A stretch of DNA of 64,000 bases from JAHJDO01 sp964437505. GTDB taxonomy: Bacteria; JAHJDO01. A model generated the notes under the pieces. It was not told the DNA's origin, did no database searches, and worked only from the letters and a program-made list of their open reading frames with translations. The stretch is taken from positions 62,001 through 126,000 of the forward strand of contig CAYTGU010000002.1 of assembly GCA_964437505.1 (NCBI GenBank). The letters run 5' to 3'. The position numbers and the translations under genes were made by a program. Positions 50,561-58,485 of this stretch are shown piece after piece (the first letter of the stretch is position 1; each line of letters opens with the position of its first letter).

Positions 50561-51362
50561 GGCAGTAACTATGTTGCGTAGTCGAATAGCAGTTGCTATA
50601 TTTTGCATTCCTGTTTTTCTTCTTTTGGCGTACAAGGGAGGAATAGCGTTTATACTACTTGTTGGAACTGTGTCTATATTTGCGTTTTTAGAATTTGCCA
50701 ATCTGGTTAAACACATAAAGAAGGATATTCCTAAACTTATTGGAGCTTTAGGTTGTGCGTGTATGGTTTTTTCATTTTATGGCGGAGAACAAATATTAGC
50801 CGGCATAATTTTGTTTGTTGTGTTTCTCCTGGTGCTGGCGTTCCAGCTTTTCAGGAATGACATATCAGGCTCAATAATTACTACAGGAATAACTAGTTTT
50901 GGAGTAATATATGCAGGATGGTTCTTAGCGCATCTTGTTGCTCTTAGAAATCTGCCGTCAGGAAAAGAATATGTTTTTGCAATGCTGGCTGTTACATGGC
51001 TTACAGATTCGGGAGCTTATGCAGTCGGCACATTATTTGGTAAACATAAATTGCCTTTAAAGGCAAGTCCAAACAAATCCTACGAAGGATTAATAGGGGC
51101 TTGCATAGGAAGTTTTATGGGAATTGTTGTTGCAAAATTAATGTTTATGAAGACACTCACGGTGACTCATATGATTGCGCTGGCAATAGTAATGTTCCTG
51201 GCTGGCCAGCTTGGGGATCTATCCGAATCACTGCTGAAGCGTGACGCAAAAGTAAAGGATACTGATTGTAGTATCCCGGGGCATGGCGGAGTTCTGGATA
51301 GGTTTGACAGCATGTTATTTACGGCACCAGCAATGTTTTACTATATAAAACTTTTTTTATAA
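50541..51362 (+). CDS. cdsA: Phosphatidate cytidylyltransferase (CDP-diglyceride synthase)
   Basis: A 273-residue polytopic inner-membrane enzyme making CDP-diacylglycerol from phosphatidate and CTP. Several hydrophobic helices precede the diagnostic C-terminal signature KRDAKVKDTDCSIPGHGG followed by VLDRFDSMLFTAP. TDSGAYAVGTLFGKHKLP is also conserved. Either ATG (50541, or 50571 before MLRSRIAVAIF) could start it; the first overlaps uppS by 20 bases. In many genomes dxr-rseP follow directly; here those genes are on the other strand about 10 kb away. Confidence 0.96.
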   Translation: MENITDKAVTMLRSRIAVAIFCIPVFLLLAYKGGIAFILLVGTVSIFAFLEFANLVKHIKKDIPKLIGALGCACMVFSFYGGEQILAGIILFVVFLLVLAFQLFRNDISGSIITTGITSFGVIYAGWFLAHLVALRNLPSGKEYVFAMLAVTWLTDSGAYAVGTLFGKHKLPLKASPNKSYEGLIGACIGSFMGIVVAKLMFMKTLTVTHMIALAIVMFLAGQLGDLSESLLKRDAKVKDTDCSIPGHGGVLDRFDSMLFTAPAMFYYIKLFL

Positions 51363-51382
51363 ATGGGACCCTATATTGAAAT

Positions 51383-52720
51383 ATGAAAAAGATACCTGTA
51401 GATAAACTGCCTCCGCAAAACATAGACGCAGAGATATCTGTGCTGGGAGCTATGCTGATTGAAAAAGAAGCTATTGGAAAGACGCTTGAGATATTAAACA
51501 GCAAGGATTTTTATAAGGATGCTCATAAGAAGATATTCTCTGCAATAATATCTTTGTATGATAAAGATGAAGCTGTAGATTTAGTTACAATAACCGAACA
51601 CCTGACAAAGGGAAAAGAGTTAGAGGATGTTGGGGGGCCAAGCTATATATCCGGCTTGGTCAGCAGTGTAGCAACAGCTGCTAATGTTGAGCATCATGCG
51701 CGAATTGTAAAGCAGAAAGCAACACTCAGAAATTTAATTAATGTATCTACTAAAATTATCGCAAAGAGCTATGAAGGGGATGAAGATGTTGATTCGATAT
51801 TAGACAATGCAGAAAAACTTATTTTTGATGTAAGCCAGCAGAAGATGAAAGGGGAATTTGTTGCAGTAAAGTCTATATTAAAGGACACGTTTCAAACTAT
51901 AGAGAATATAATTGATAAAAAGATTCATGTAACAGGTGTTCGTACTGGATTTGACGAACTTGATGACAGAACAGCAGGGCTGCAGAATTCAGACCTCATT
52001 ATTGTTGCAGGCAGACCAAGTATGGGTAAAACAAGTTTTGCTCTCTCTCTTGCCCATTATATTGGAGTTGAAGAGAAAATACCTGTTGGTATATTGAGCT
52101 TGGAAATGTCTAAGGAGCAGCTTGTACAGCGTATGTTGTGTTCAGAAGCCAGAGTTGACATGCATAAAATGAGAACAGGTTATCTTGGAGAACAGGATTG
52201 GCCGAAACTTACTATTGCTGCCGGAAGATTATCTGAAGCTCCAATTTTTATTGATGACAGTTCCAACCTTTCCGGGCTGGAGGTGCGCGCAAAAGCAAGG
52301 CGGCTTAAGGCAAGTAAGAATATAGGAATTCTCATAATAGACTATTTACAATTGATGAGCGGTAAATCGAGGACGGAGAACAGACAGCAGGAGATATCCG
52401 AAATTTCTAGGTCATTAAAAGGATTGGCAAAGGAATTGAATATCCCTGTCGTTGCTCTTTCACAGTTAAGACGTTTGGGAGAAGGAAGACACAGGCCTCA
52501 GTTATCAGATCTTAGGGAATCAGGTGCTATAGAGCAGGATGCAGATGTGGTTTTACTTCTGGTAAGAGAAGAATTGTATGAAGAGACTGAAGAGAATAAG
52601 GGGAAAGCTGAAATAAATATAGGCAAGCAGAGAAACGGGCCAACCGGTCCATTTGAATTGGCGTTTATTAAAGAATATGCTAAGTTTGAAAATCTTTCAT
52701 TGAGAGAAGATGAAGAATAG
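51383..52720 (+). CDS. dnaB: Replicative DNA helicase DnaB
   Basis: A 445-residue hexameric helicase that unwinds DNA ahead of the fork. The N-terminal primase-binding domain begins LPPQNIDAEISVLGAML. The RecA-like domain holds Walker A (GRPSMGKTSFALSLA), ILSLEMSKEQLVQRML, Walker B (ILIIDYLQLMSG), PVVALSQLRR and DLRESGAIEQDADVVLLL. There is no intein. The length is typical. No Shine-Dalgarno is obvious before the ATG. The stop is TAG. It follows cdsA by 20 bases and precedes eno. Confidence 0.97.
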   Translation: MKKIPVDKLPPQNIDAEISVLGAMLIEKEAIGKTLEILNSKDFYKDAHKKIFSAIISLYDKDEAVDLVTITEHLTKGKELEDVGGPSYISGLVSSVATAANVEHHARIVKQKATLRNLINVSTKIIAKSYEGDEDVDSILDNAEKLIFDVSQQKMKGEFVAVKSILKDTFQTIENIIDKKIHVTGVRTGFDELDDRTAGLQNSDLIIVAGRPSMGKTSFALSLAHYIGVEEKIPVGILSLEMSKEQLVQRMLCSEARVDMHKMRTGYLGEQDWPKLTIAAGRLSEAPIFIDDSSNLSGLEVRAKARRLKASKNIGILIIDYLQLMSGKSRTENRQQEISEISRSLKGLAKELNIPVVALSQLRRLGEGRHRPQLSDLRESGAIEQDADVVLLLVREELYEETEENKGKAEINIGKQRNGPTGPFELAFIKEYAKFENLSLREDEE

Positions 52721-52747
52721 AAAATCATATATAGGAGGAATGCTACA

Positions 52748-54034
52748 ATGACAACTATAATGGATGTGTTTGCGCGGGAAATTCTTGATTCAAGAGGCAA
52801 TCCAACAATTGAAGTTGATGTGGAATTGGAATGTGGCGCAATGGGAAGAGCTGCTGTGCCATCTGGCGCGTCTACAGGAGAGCATGAAGCTTGCGAGCTG
52901 AGAGATGGAGACAAAAAAAGATTTCTTGGGAAAGGTGTTAGCAAGGCAGTGGAAAATGTGAACGATATAATTGCTCCTGAACTTCTGGATATGGATGCGA
53001 CAGAACAGGTGGAAATTGACAGTATTATGATTTCTTTGGATGGCACGCCCAATAAGACCAAACTTGGAGCAAATGCGATACTTGGTGTTTCCCTTGCAGT
53101 TGCAAAGGCTTCAGCCATTGCATTAGAACAGCCTTTGTATAAATATATAGGCGGTGTAAACGCAAAGGAACTTCCTGTGCCAATGATGAATGTTATTAAC
53201 GGAGGAAGCCATGCAGACAATAACGTTGACTTGCAGGAGTTTATGATTATGCCTGCTGGAGCTGGTTCGTTCAAAGACGCTTATAGAATGGCTGCTGAAA
53301 CATTTCACAATTTAAAAACAGTTCTCAAAAAGAAAGGATATAGTACAGCAGTTGGAGATGAAGGAGGATTCGCTCCAAATCTTTCTTCGAACGAGGAAGC
53401 AATAAAAGTAATAGTAGAGGCAATTAAACTTGCTGGCTATACTCCGGGGAAAGAGATTTATATAGCTCTTGACCCTGCTGCAAGTGAGTTTTATAAAAAC
53501 GGCAAATATGTGCTAGCTGGAGAAGGGGATGTCAGGAAATCATCTTCTCAGATGACAGATTATTATGAAAAACTGGTTGATAAATATCCAATAATCTCTA
53601 TTGAAGACGGTCTTGCTGAGGATGATTGGAAAGGATGGGAAATTCTAACAAAACGTCTTGGAAAGAAAATACAGATTGTTGGGGATGATCTTTTTGTTAC
53701 AAATACTAAACGTCTTAAGATGGGCATTGAGAAAGGTATAGCAAATTCAATCCTGATAAAACTCAATCAGATCGGGACATTGACAGAAACACTGGACGCA
53801 ATAGAAATGGCAAAAAGAGCGGGCTATACTGCTGTAGTATCCCACCGGTCTGGCGAGACAGCGGATACGACAATTGCGGACGTTGTAGTAGGAACCAATG
53901 CAGGACAGATTAAGTCCGGCTCTCTGTGCAGGACAGACAGAATCGCAAAGTATAACCAGTTGCTCAGAATAGAAGAAGAGCTTGGTGATACTGCAATTTA
54001 CAAAGGCAAAGGCGTTTTCTATAATCTCTACTAA
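52748..54034 (+). CDS. eno: Enolase
   Basis: A 428-residue glycolytic enzyme interconverting 2-phosphoglycerate and phosphoenolpyruvate. All main motifs are present: AREILDSRGNPTIEVDV, VPSGASTGEHEACELRD, GANAILGVSLAVAKASA, GGSHADNNVDLQEFMIMP, VGDEGGFAPNL, SIEDGLAEDDWKGW, VGDDLFVTN, ILIKLNQIGTLTET and SHRSGETADTTIAD. AGGAGGAATGCTACA precedes the ATG. Its stop overlaps the start of the FtsB/DivIC-like gene by one base, a gene order (eno-ftsB) seen in many bacteria. Confidence 0.98.
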   Translation: MTTIMDVFAREILDSRGNPTIEVDVELECGAMGRAAVPSGASTGEHEACELRDGDKKRFLGKGVSKAVENVNDIIAPELLDMDATEQVEIDSIMISLDGTPNKTKLGANAILGVSLAVAKASAIALEQPLYKYIGGVNAKELPVPMMNVINGGSHADNNVDLQEFMIMPAGAGSFKDAYRMAAETFHNLKTVLKKKGYSTAVGDEGGFAPNLSSNEEAIKVIVEAIKLAGYTPGKEIYIALDPAASEFYKNGKYVLAGEGDVRKSSSQMTDYYEKLVDKYPIISIEDGLAEDDWKGWEILTKRLGKKIQIVGDDLFVTNTKRLKMGIEKGIANSILIKLNQIGTLTETLDAIEMAKRAGYTAVVSHRSGETADTTIADVVVGTNAGQIKSGSLCRTDRIAKYNQLLRIEEELGDTAIYKGKGVFYNLY

Positions 54035-54342
54035 TGCGTAATAAAAAGCAAAGCGCTTTAAGCAAGCTTAAAAAAATATTAATAGCTGCAATAATTGCTC
54101 TATCTATAGCGTGGGCTATATATGTTTTTACTCCCTGTATAATAGAGCAGAGAAAACTGAATAAACAGATTACAGAGCTTAAGAAAGAGATTAGAAAAGT
54201 CCGGAAATCCAACAAAAAACTTACTAAAGAGATATCCGCTTTAAAGAACGACCCGTTGTATATAGAAAAACTCGCCCGTAAGGAATTAGGATTGATAAGA
54301 TCCGGCGAGGTGATATATAAGCTTAAGCCTGATAAGAAATAA
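54034..54342 (+). CDS. FtsB/DivIC-type septum formation initiator
   Basis: A 102-residue bitopic division protein: a basic cytoplasmic start, one transmembrane helix (LIAAIIALSIAWAIYVFTP), a periplasmic coiled coil (LNKQITELKKEIRKVRKSNK) and the family's C-terminal text DPLYIEKLARKELGLIRSGE. FtsB/DivIC scaffolds FtsL and FtsQ at the septum. It is coupled to eno by a one-base overlap. An FtsL-like protein is encoded in the dcw cluster 4 kb away and is its probable partner. Confidence 0.9.
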   Translation: MRNKKQSALSKLKKILIAAIIALSIAWAIYVFTPCIIEQRKLNKQITELKKEIRKVRKSNKKLTKEISALKNDPLYIEKLARKELGLIRSGEVIYKLKPDKK

Positions 54343-54356
54343 TAATTATTTCTCTA

Positions 54357-55001
54357 CTAACATTTATATTTTTGACAGAAGTCATCAAGTGTTTTTACAA
54401 CATCAATAAGTCTATCAAAAGTTGTAATTTCGCTATTTTCATTTAGTCTTCTTTCTCGATCAGACTTTGAGAGAGAATTCCTTCTGCCTATGATAATTTT
54501 ATAGCCATAACGTATCACTGTATGTGGATCTGCTATTTCTGTATCAGCTGAATTATGCATATCGACACTGGAACATTGAGCAGAAATTTTATCTTTTCTA
54601 AAATGTTTTGAAAATTGTTGACGCAAATATGTTTCATTTATTCGTATCCAGCTTTTCCAATCTGAAATTTGTCTTTGCGCAATTCTCAAAATCTTTGATG
54701 GGGTACCATTTTTTAAATATAAAGTGGCCTTGGGTGATTCTAATTCAATAAATATTGCCGTCCAGAAACCAGAATTAGCACACAAGATTAAGAAATCACA
54801 TTTAAAGTCACTTCCAAAAGAAAATTCAGCAACACAGGTCTTGTAATTCCATGAAGTACAAAAAGTTTTTATTAAAATGTTTTTATTTTTCTTTAAATAA
54901 GCGGATATTTCTCGTTCACCGTTTGTTTTTTCTAAAATGCCTCTTATTATTTTTACCCTATTATTCATGTTTTTATTTTGATGCCTTGCATTTTGGAGCA
55001 A
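54357..55001 (-). CDS. DUF4263 (Shedu-like) nuclease-fold protein
   Basis: 214 residues. The core FGSDFKCDFLIL ... IFIELESPKATLYLKNG followed by ILRIAQRQISDWKSWI is the pattern of DUF4263, the PD-(D/E)XK-like domain of Shedu (SduA) anti-phage proteins; IIIGRRNSL and EITTFDRLIDVV near the end also fit. Asp69 and Glu86 would be core acidic residues, but the catalytic lysine position reads Glu (IELESP), a variation also found in some DUF4263 members, so nuclease activity is uncertain. There is no large N-terminal sensor domain, unlike many Shedu proteins. It lies 35 bases downstream of the restriction endonuclease and belongs to the same defence island between the ftsB-like gene and mraZ. Confidence 0.75.
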   Translation of the reverse strand: MLQNARHQNKNMNNRVKIIRGILEKTNGEREISAYLKKNKNILIKTFCTSWNYKTCVAEFSFGSDFKCDFLILCANSGFWTAIFIELESPKATLYLKNGTPSKILRIAQRQISDWKSWIRINETYLRQQFSKHFRKDKISAQCSSVDMHNSADTEIADPHTVIRYGYKIIIGRRNSLSKSDRERRLNENSEITTFDRLIDVVKTLDDFCQKYKC

Positions 55002-55036
55002 AGTGAAAAATATTAGGTGTGTCGATTTGTTATGTT

Positions 55037-55777
55037 TTATGGTTTGTCTATTCCTGAATTGAATTTTACAAGTTTACCCCAATTAATTTCACCATTGTCT
55101 TTGCAAAACTCATTTAAAAATTCCTTTGTAAATTTATTTATCATTTCAGAATAGGATTTAACGAACATATCATTTTTTTCTTTTGCTTTATGACCTAATG
55201 GCTTAATAATATCTGTATACAGATTAGCATTTTCAGAAATAAATTCCCAAAACTTCTGACCACAATATTTAAAATAATCTCCTTTGTCTGGATTGTTATC
55301 TCGACCATAACAGCAACCATTTACAGCAGTAATAGATATTCCCGAGTTACTTGTACGAAGAGTTCGCTTTGCTGATTTGAAATCTGTTCTCATTTTTGCA
55401 ATTTGACTGCTATTACCCCAGTTTGGGCCAGACTTAATTGATACGATGTACCTAATATTTGCATTGTTAAATTCAAGGTCAATGCCTTGTATTCCAGATT
55501 TTTGACCTTTATAAACTTGGTTGTTTATAAAAACAGCTAATCCTTCAAGCCAATCTCCAAAGATTGTTTCTTCATTTGATGATATAAATGCATCTGTTAT
55601 GCTTTTAATTATCTGTTCAGCTGTAAGAGTATATTTGGCTTTGAATAGATATGGATTCTTCTTTTTAAGTACTGTCTTAAGATCAAGTCTATATAAACGC
55701 TCTATTCTTTTTTGATGAAAAACTCCAATGTTTTCTTCAACGTATTGCGTAATTTTTTCTAATTTCAATTTCTTCAT
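55037..55777 (-). CDS. Type II restriction endonuclease, PmeII-like family
   Basis: 246 residues. The middle of the protein shows a PD-(D/E)XK-type core: IFGDWLEGLAVFINN, GIQGIDLEFNN (Asp100) and YIVSIKSGPNWGNSSQ (Lys115). The rest also matches a family annotated as PmeII-type endonucleases: CCYGRDNN, FWEFISENANLYTDIIKPLG and the final EINWGKLVKFNSG. It would cut DNA not protected by the adjacent methyltransferase. Its start lies 41 bases inside the methyltransferase gene, which is translated first, as is usual for protecting the host. The recognition sequence cannot be read from the protein. The family name is from memory of the conserved text, with moderate certainty. Confidence 0.82.
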   Translation of the reverse strand: MKKLKLEKITQYVEENIGVFHQKRIERLYRLDLKTVLKKKNPYLFKAKYTLTAEQIIKSITDAFISSNEETIFGDWLEGLAVFINNQVYKGQKSGIQGIDLEFNNANIRYIVSIKSGPNWGNSSQIAKMRTDFKSAKRTLRTSNSGISITAVNGCCYGRDNNPDKGDYFKYCGQKFWEFISENANLYTDIIKPLGHKAKEKNDMFVKSYSEMINKFTKEFLNEFCKDNGEINWGKLVKFNSGIDKP

Positions 55778-56618
55778 TATACTCCTCTAAATTAAATAGT
55801 GGCAATTGTTCAATTTCTGTGTTCTTTTTTGCAATAGCGTAATACTCTGGAAGAATTTCAATTCCTATTGAATTTCTGTTCATCATTTGTGCTGCTTTAT
55901 TGGTTGTGCCGGAACCTGCGAAAGGGTCTAGAACGACATCATATTCTTTTGTGAACAATTTTATAAACCATTTTGGAAGTGCTTTGGGGAATGCAGCGCT
56001 ATGATTTTTGTTGCCGCATTCGGTAGCCATATGCAACACATTGGAAGGATACGCTTTGTCTCTATCTATCCAATTCGATATGTTTTTCCCAAAACCACTA
56101 CCTGCTTTTGATTCATCCCTTAATTTATCTGTTTCACTAAGATTTTTTAATCTGGATTTTGCCCAATCTCCAACAGGTATCATTACTTCTTCTTGGTACA
56201 TATTGAATTTTTTGTTTTTGTTAAATTGAAGCAGTCGCTCCCATGCGTCTCTGAACCTATTTGGCCATTTACCGGGGTAACAATTTTTCTTATGCCAAAT
56301 AAATTCTTCTGTCCAAAGCCAACCTTGCTTTCTCATTGCTAGAATAAGCTCCATAACATAAATGCTACGTTCACCATTCACTGCTTTTTCTTTAATATTA
56401 AGAACAAAAGTGCCCGTTGGCTTTAGTACTCGCAGTAACTGTTCTGTAATGGGAATAAACCAATCAACATATTTATCTGGGTGAATGCCCCCATACGTTG
56501 TCTTTCTTTGATCAGCATATGGTGGAGATGTAAATATCAAATCAACCGAATCATTAGGTATTTGTTTTAACACTTCTTTGCTATCGCCCAAGTACATTTC
56601 TGTGCTTACATTCATCAT
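55737..56618 (-). CDS. Site-specific DNA methyltransferase (SPPY type, beta class)
   Basis: 293 residues. The catalytic motif TSPPY (residues 30-34) comes first and the S-adenosylmethionine motif DPFAGSGTTNKAA comes near the C-terminus, which is the beta-class order. SPPY is usual for N4-cytosine enzymes, while DPPY is usual for N6-adenine, so m4C is the better guess. VLKPTGTFVLNIKEKA and GIEILPEYYAIA complete the fold. It begins the minus-strand defence unit and overlaps the endonuclease gene by 41 bases. Confidence 0.92.
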   Translation of the reverse strand: MMNVSTEMYLGDSKEVLKQIPNDSVDLIFTSPPYADQRKTTYGGIHPDKYVDWFIPITEQLLRVLKPTGTFVLNIKEKAVNGERSIYVMELILAMRKQGWLWTEEFIWHKKNCYPGKWPNRFRDAWERLLQFNKNKKFNMYQEEVMIPVGDWAKSRLKNLSETDKLRDESKAGSGFGKNISNWIDRDKAYPSNVLHMATECGNKNHSAAFPKALPKWFIKLFTKEYDVVLDPFAGSGTTNKAAQMMNRNSIGIEILPEYYAIAKKNTEIEQLPLFNLEEYNEEIEIRKNYAIR

Positions 56619-56750
56619 ATTTTAATTAGTCCTTTTTCCGAAATAAATCTACAATTTTTCAGTTAGTTAATCAAGCATAACATTATCTTTTATCTTATTG
56701 TAACAAACATATTAAATATATATCGTAAAAGATTGTTTGTCAACTATCGC

Positions 56751-56780
56751 TTGACATATTACATGGTCTCGTGTTAGCTT
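56751..56780 (+). promoter_or_regulatory. Promoter of the dcw cluster
   Basis: TTGACA (56751-56756) and TAGCTT (56775-56780) with an 18-base spacer (or TTAGCT with 17). It lies directly upstream of the MraZ box. Confidence 0.6.
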
Positions 56781-56782
56781 AT

Positions 56783-56820
56783 GTGGTGGAAAGTGGAGTA
56801 GAATGGTGGAAAAGCTGTGG
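56783..56820 (+). promoter_or_regulatory. MraZ box (operator repeats)
   Basis: Four GTGG-type repeats at roughly ten-base spacing: GTGGTG, GTGGAG, TGGTGG and GTGGAT, between the -10 box and mraZ. MraZ is known to bind such tandem repeats and repress its own operon, so this is very probably its autoregulatory site. Confidence 0.75.
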
Positions 56821-56836
56821 ATTATGGGGATAACTT

Positions 56837-57271
56837 ATGTTTTACGGTGAATTTACACATACACTGGATGAGAAAAACCGTCTTATTGTCCCTATGCGTC
56901 TTAGGGGAAAGATAAAGGAGACTTTTGTTGAAAAATTCATTATTACAAAAGGACTGGATAACTGTTTATTCTTATTTACAAAGGATGAATGGAGATTGTT
57001 TGAAAATAAGATAAAAGCTTTGCCTCTTACCGGTAAGGACGCCCGCGCTTACACCAGGCATTTATTTTCCGGCGCTTCTGAATGTACAATAGACAAACAG
57101 GGAAGGATATCAATCCCTTTATATTTAAAGAATTATGCACAGATAAGAAAAGATGTGATTATCATCGGGGTTATGAGTCGTATAGAGATCTGGAGTAGAG
57201 AAAACTGGATTTCCTATTCTAAGAATACCGAAAGATCTGTTAACGAGATTGCGGAACAATTGGAAATTTGA
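56837..57271 (+). CDS. mraZ: Transcriptional regulator MraZ
   Basis: A 144-residue double AbrB/SpoVT-like protein that controls the dcw cluster. It begins FYGEFTHTLDEKNRLIVPMR, with the matching second half CTIDKQGRISIPLYL; DxKGR-type turns (DEKNR and DKQGR) are the DNA-binding signatures. KGLDNCLFLF and ARAYTRHLFSGA are conserved. Tandem GTGG repeats directly upstream fit its known operator. Its stop overlaps the TTG start of rsmH (TTGA). Confidence 0.96.
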   Translation: MFYGEFTHTLDEKNRLIVPMRLRGKIKETFVEKFIITKGLDNCLFLFTKDEWRLFENKIKALPLTGKDARAYTRHLFSGASECTIDKQGRISIPLYLKNYAQIRKDVIIIGVMSRIEIWSRENWISYSKNTERSVNEIAEQLEI

Positions 57272-58155
57272 TATTCAAGCATATACCTGTTTTACTTAAT
57301 GAAGTACTAGCCCTCCTATGTATTAAACCTGAAGGCATATACATTGATTGCACAATTGGTGAAGGAGGACATTCTGAGGCAATACTGGGCATTATACATC
57401 CCAAAGGTTTTCTGATTGGCGTAGACTGCGACAAGTCAGTTCTAGAGATAACTGAGAGAAGATTGGTAAAGTTTGCTGGCTCGTTCAAGCTTGTTCATGA
57501 TAAATTTTCAAATATTACAGATATCTGTAGCAGGTTAAATATTAAAGCAGTAGACGGAATTATCCTTGATGTCGGGATATCTTCATATCAAATAGATAAT
57601 CCCGAAAGAGGCTTTAGTTTTAATAAAGACGGACCGTTGGATATGAGAATGGATCAATCTTCCAATCTTACGGCACAGAGTCTGATTAATGATTCATCTT
57701 ACGATGAGTTAACTAAGATTTTTTTTGAATACGGAGAAGAACGATACTCTAGAAAAATTGCTTCCAGAATTATAGCAGAAAGAAATAAGAGGCCTATACA
57801 AACAACATTTGAGTTGGTAAGTACGATAAAGAAGGCTATTCCTTTTAGAAGATATAGAATTCATCCAGCTACCAGAGTATTTCAGGCATTAAGAATAGCT
57901 GCAAATAATGAATTGGTAAATTTATCCAAAACAATTACAGATGGATTTAGTCTTCTTAAAAAAGAAGGAAGGATGGCCATAATATCGTTTCATTCACTAG
58001 AAGACAGGATTGCGAAAAACAAGTTCAAGGAATTTAAAATAGAAGAACAGGCTAGAATTATCACTAAAAAACCCCTAACGGCGACAAAGGAAGAACTTAA
58101 TAGAAACATTCGCTCCAGGAGCGCAAAACTGAGAGTTATAGAAAAGACACAATAA
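57268..58155 (+). CDS. rsmH: 16S rRNA (cytosine-1402-N4)-methyltransferase RsmH (MraW)
   Basis: A 295-residue enzyme methylating C1402 in the ribosomal P site. Family text: HIPVLLNEVLALL, IDCTIGEGGHSEAIL (AdoMet site), IILDVGISSYQIDNPERGFS, GPLDMRMDQ, RIHPATRVFQALRIAANNEL and AIISFHSLEDRI. TTG at 57268 is the best start because it precedes FKHIPVLL and overlaps the mraZ stop. One of the most conserved members of the dcw cluster. Confidence 0.97.
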   Translation: MIFKHIPVLLNEVLALLCIKPEGIYIDCTIGEGGHSEAILGIIHPKGFLIGVDCDKSVLEITERRLVKFAGSFKLVHDKFSNITDICSRLNIKAVDGIILDVGISSYQIDNPERGFSFNKDGPLDMRMDQSSNLTAQSLINDSSYDELTKIFFEYGEERYSRKIASRIIAERNKRPIQTTFELVSTIKKAIPFRRYRIHPATRVFQALRIAANNELVNLSKTITDGFSLLKKEGRMAIISFHSLEDRIAKNKFKEFKIEEQARIITKKPLTATKEELNRNIRSRSAKLRVIEKTQ

Positions 58156-58476
58156 ATGCATACGAACATTTTTCTATCAGTATGTCATAGAGGAAAAAGT
58201 CTGCAAAAGACGGTTTCAACGTTCAAAAGGTTTCTATGGATTATTCCTTTCATATTACTTGGGATATTTTATGTATGGCAACATATTGAGATTGTGAAGA
58301 GCGGATACTACATTAATAAGCTAAAGAGTGAATGCACAAGACTGGTGGAAGAAAATCATATCCTACGGCTGGATGTAGCTTCTTTAAGATCTCCTCAGCG
58401 CATAGAAACCATAGCTAAAGATATGGGGCTTATCCCGTCTAAAAGATGGTGTATAGTGAGATTATACACGAAGTAG
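58156..58476 (+). CDS. ftsL: FtsL-like cell-division protein
   Basis: A 106-residue bitopic protein in the usual ftsL position between rsmH and ftsI. It has a basic N-terminus, a transmembrane helix (FLWIIPFILLGIFYVW) and a periplasmic coiled coil (INKLKSECTRLVEENHILRL) ending with SPQRIETIAKDMGLIPSK. The last is the D/S-P-x-R-I-E-x-I-A motif shared by FtsL and FtsB. It should recruit FtsI/FtsW with the FtsB-like protein. Sequence conservation in this family is low, so the symbol rests on layout and synteny. The stop is TAG. Confidence 0.85.
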   Translation: MHTNIFLSVCHRGKSLQKTVSTFKRFLWIIPFILLGIFYVWQHIEIVKSGYYINKLKSECTRLVEENHILRLDVASLRSPQRIETIAKDMGLIPSKRWCIVRLYTK

Positions 58477-58485
58477 GAACTTATC

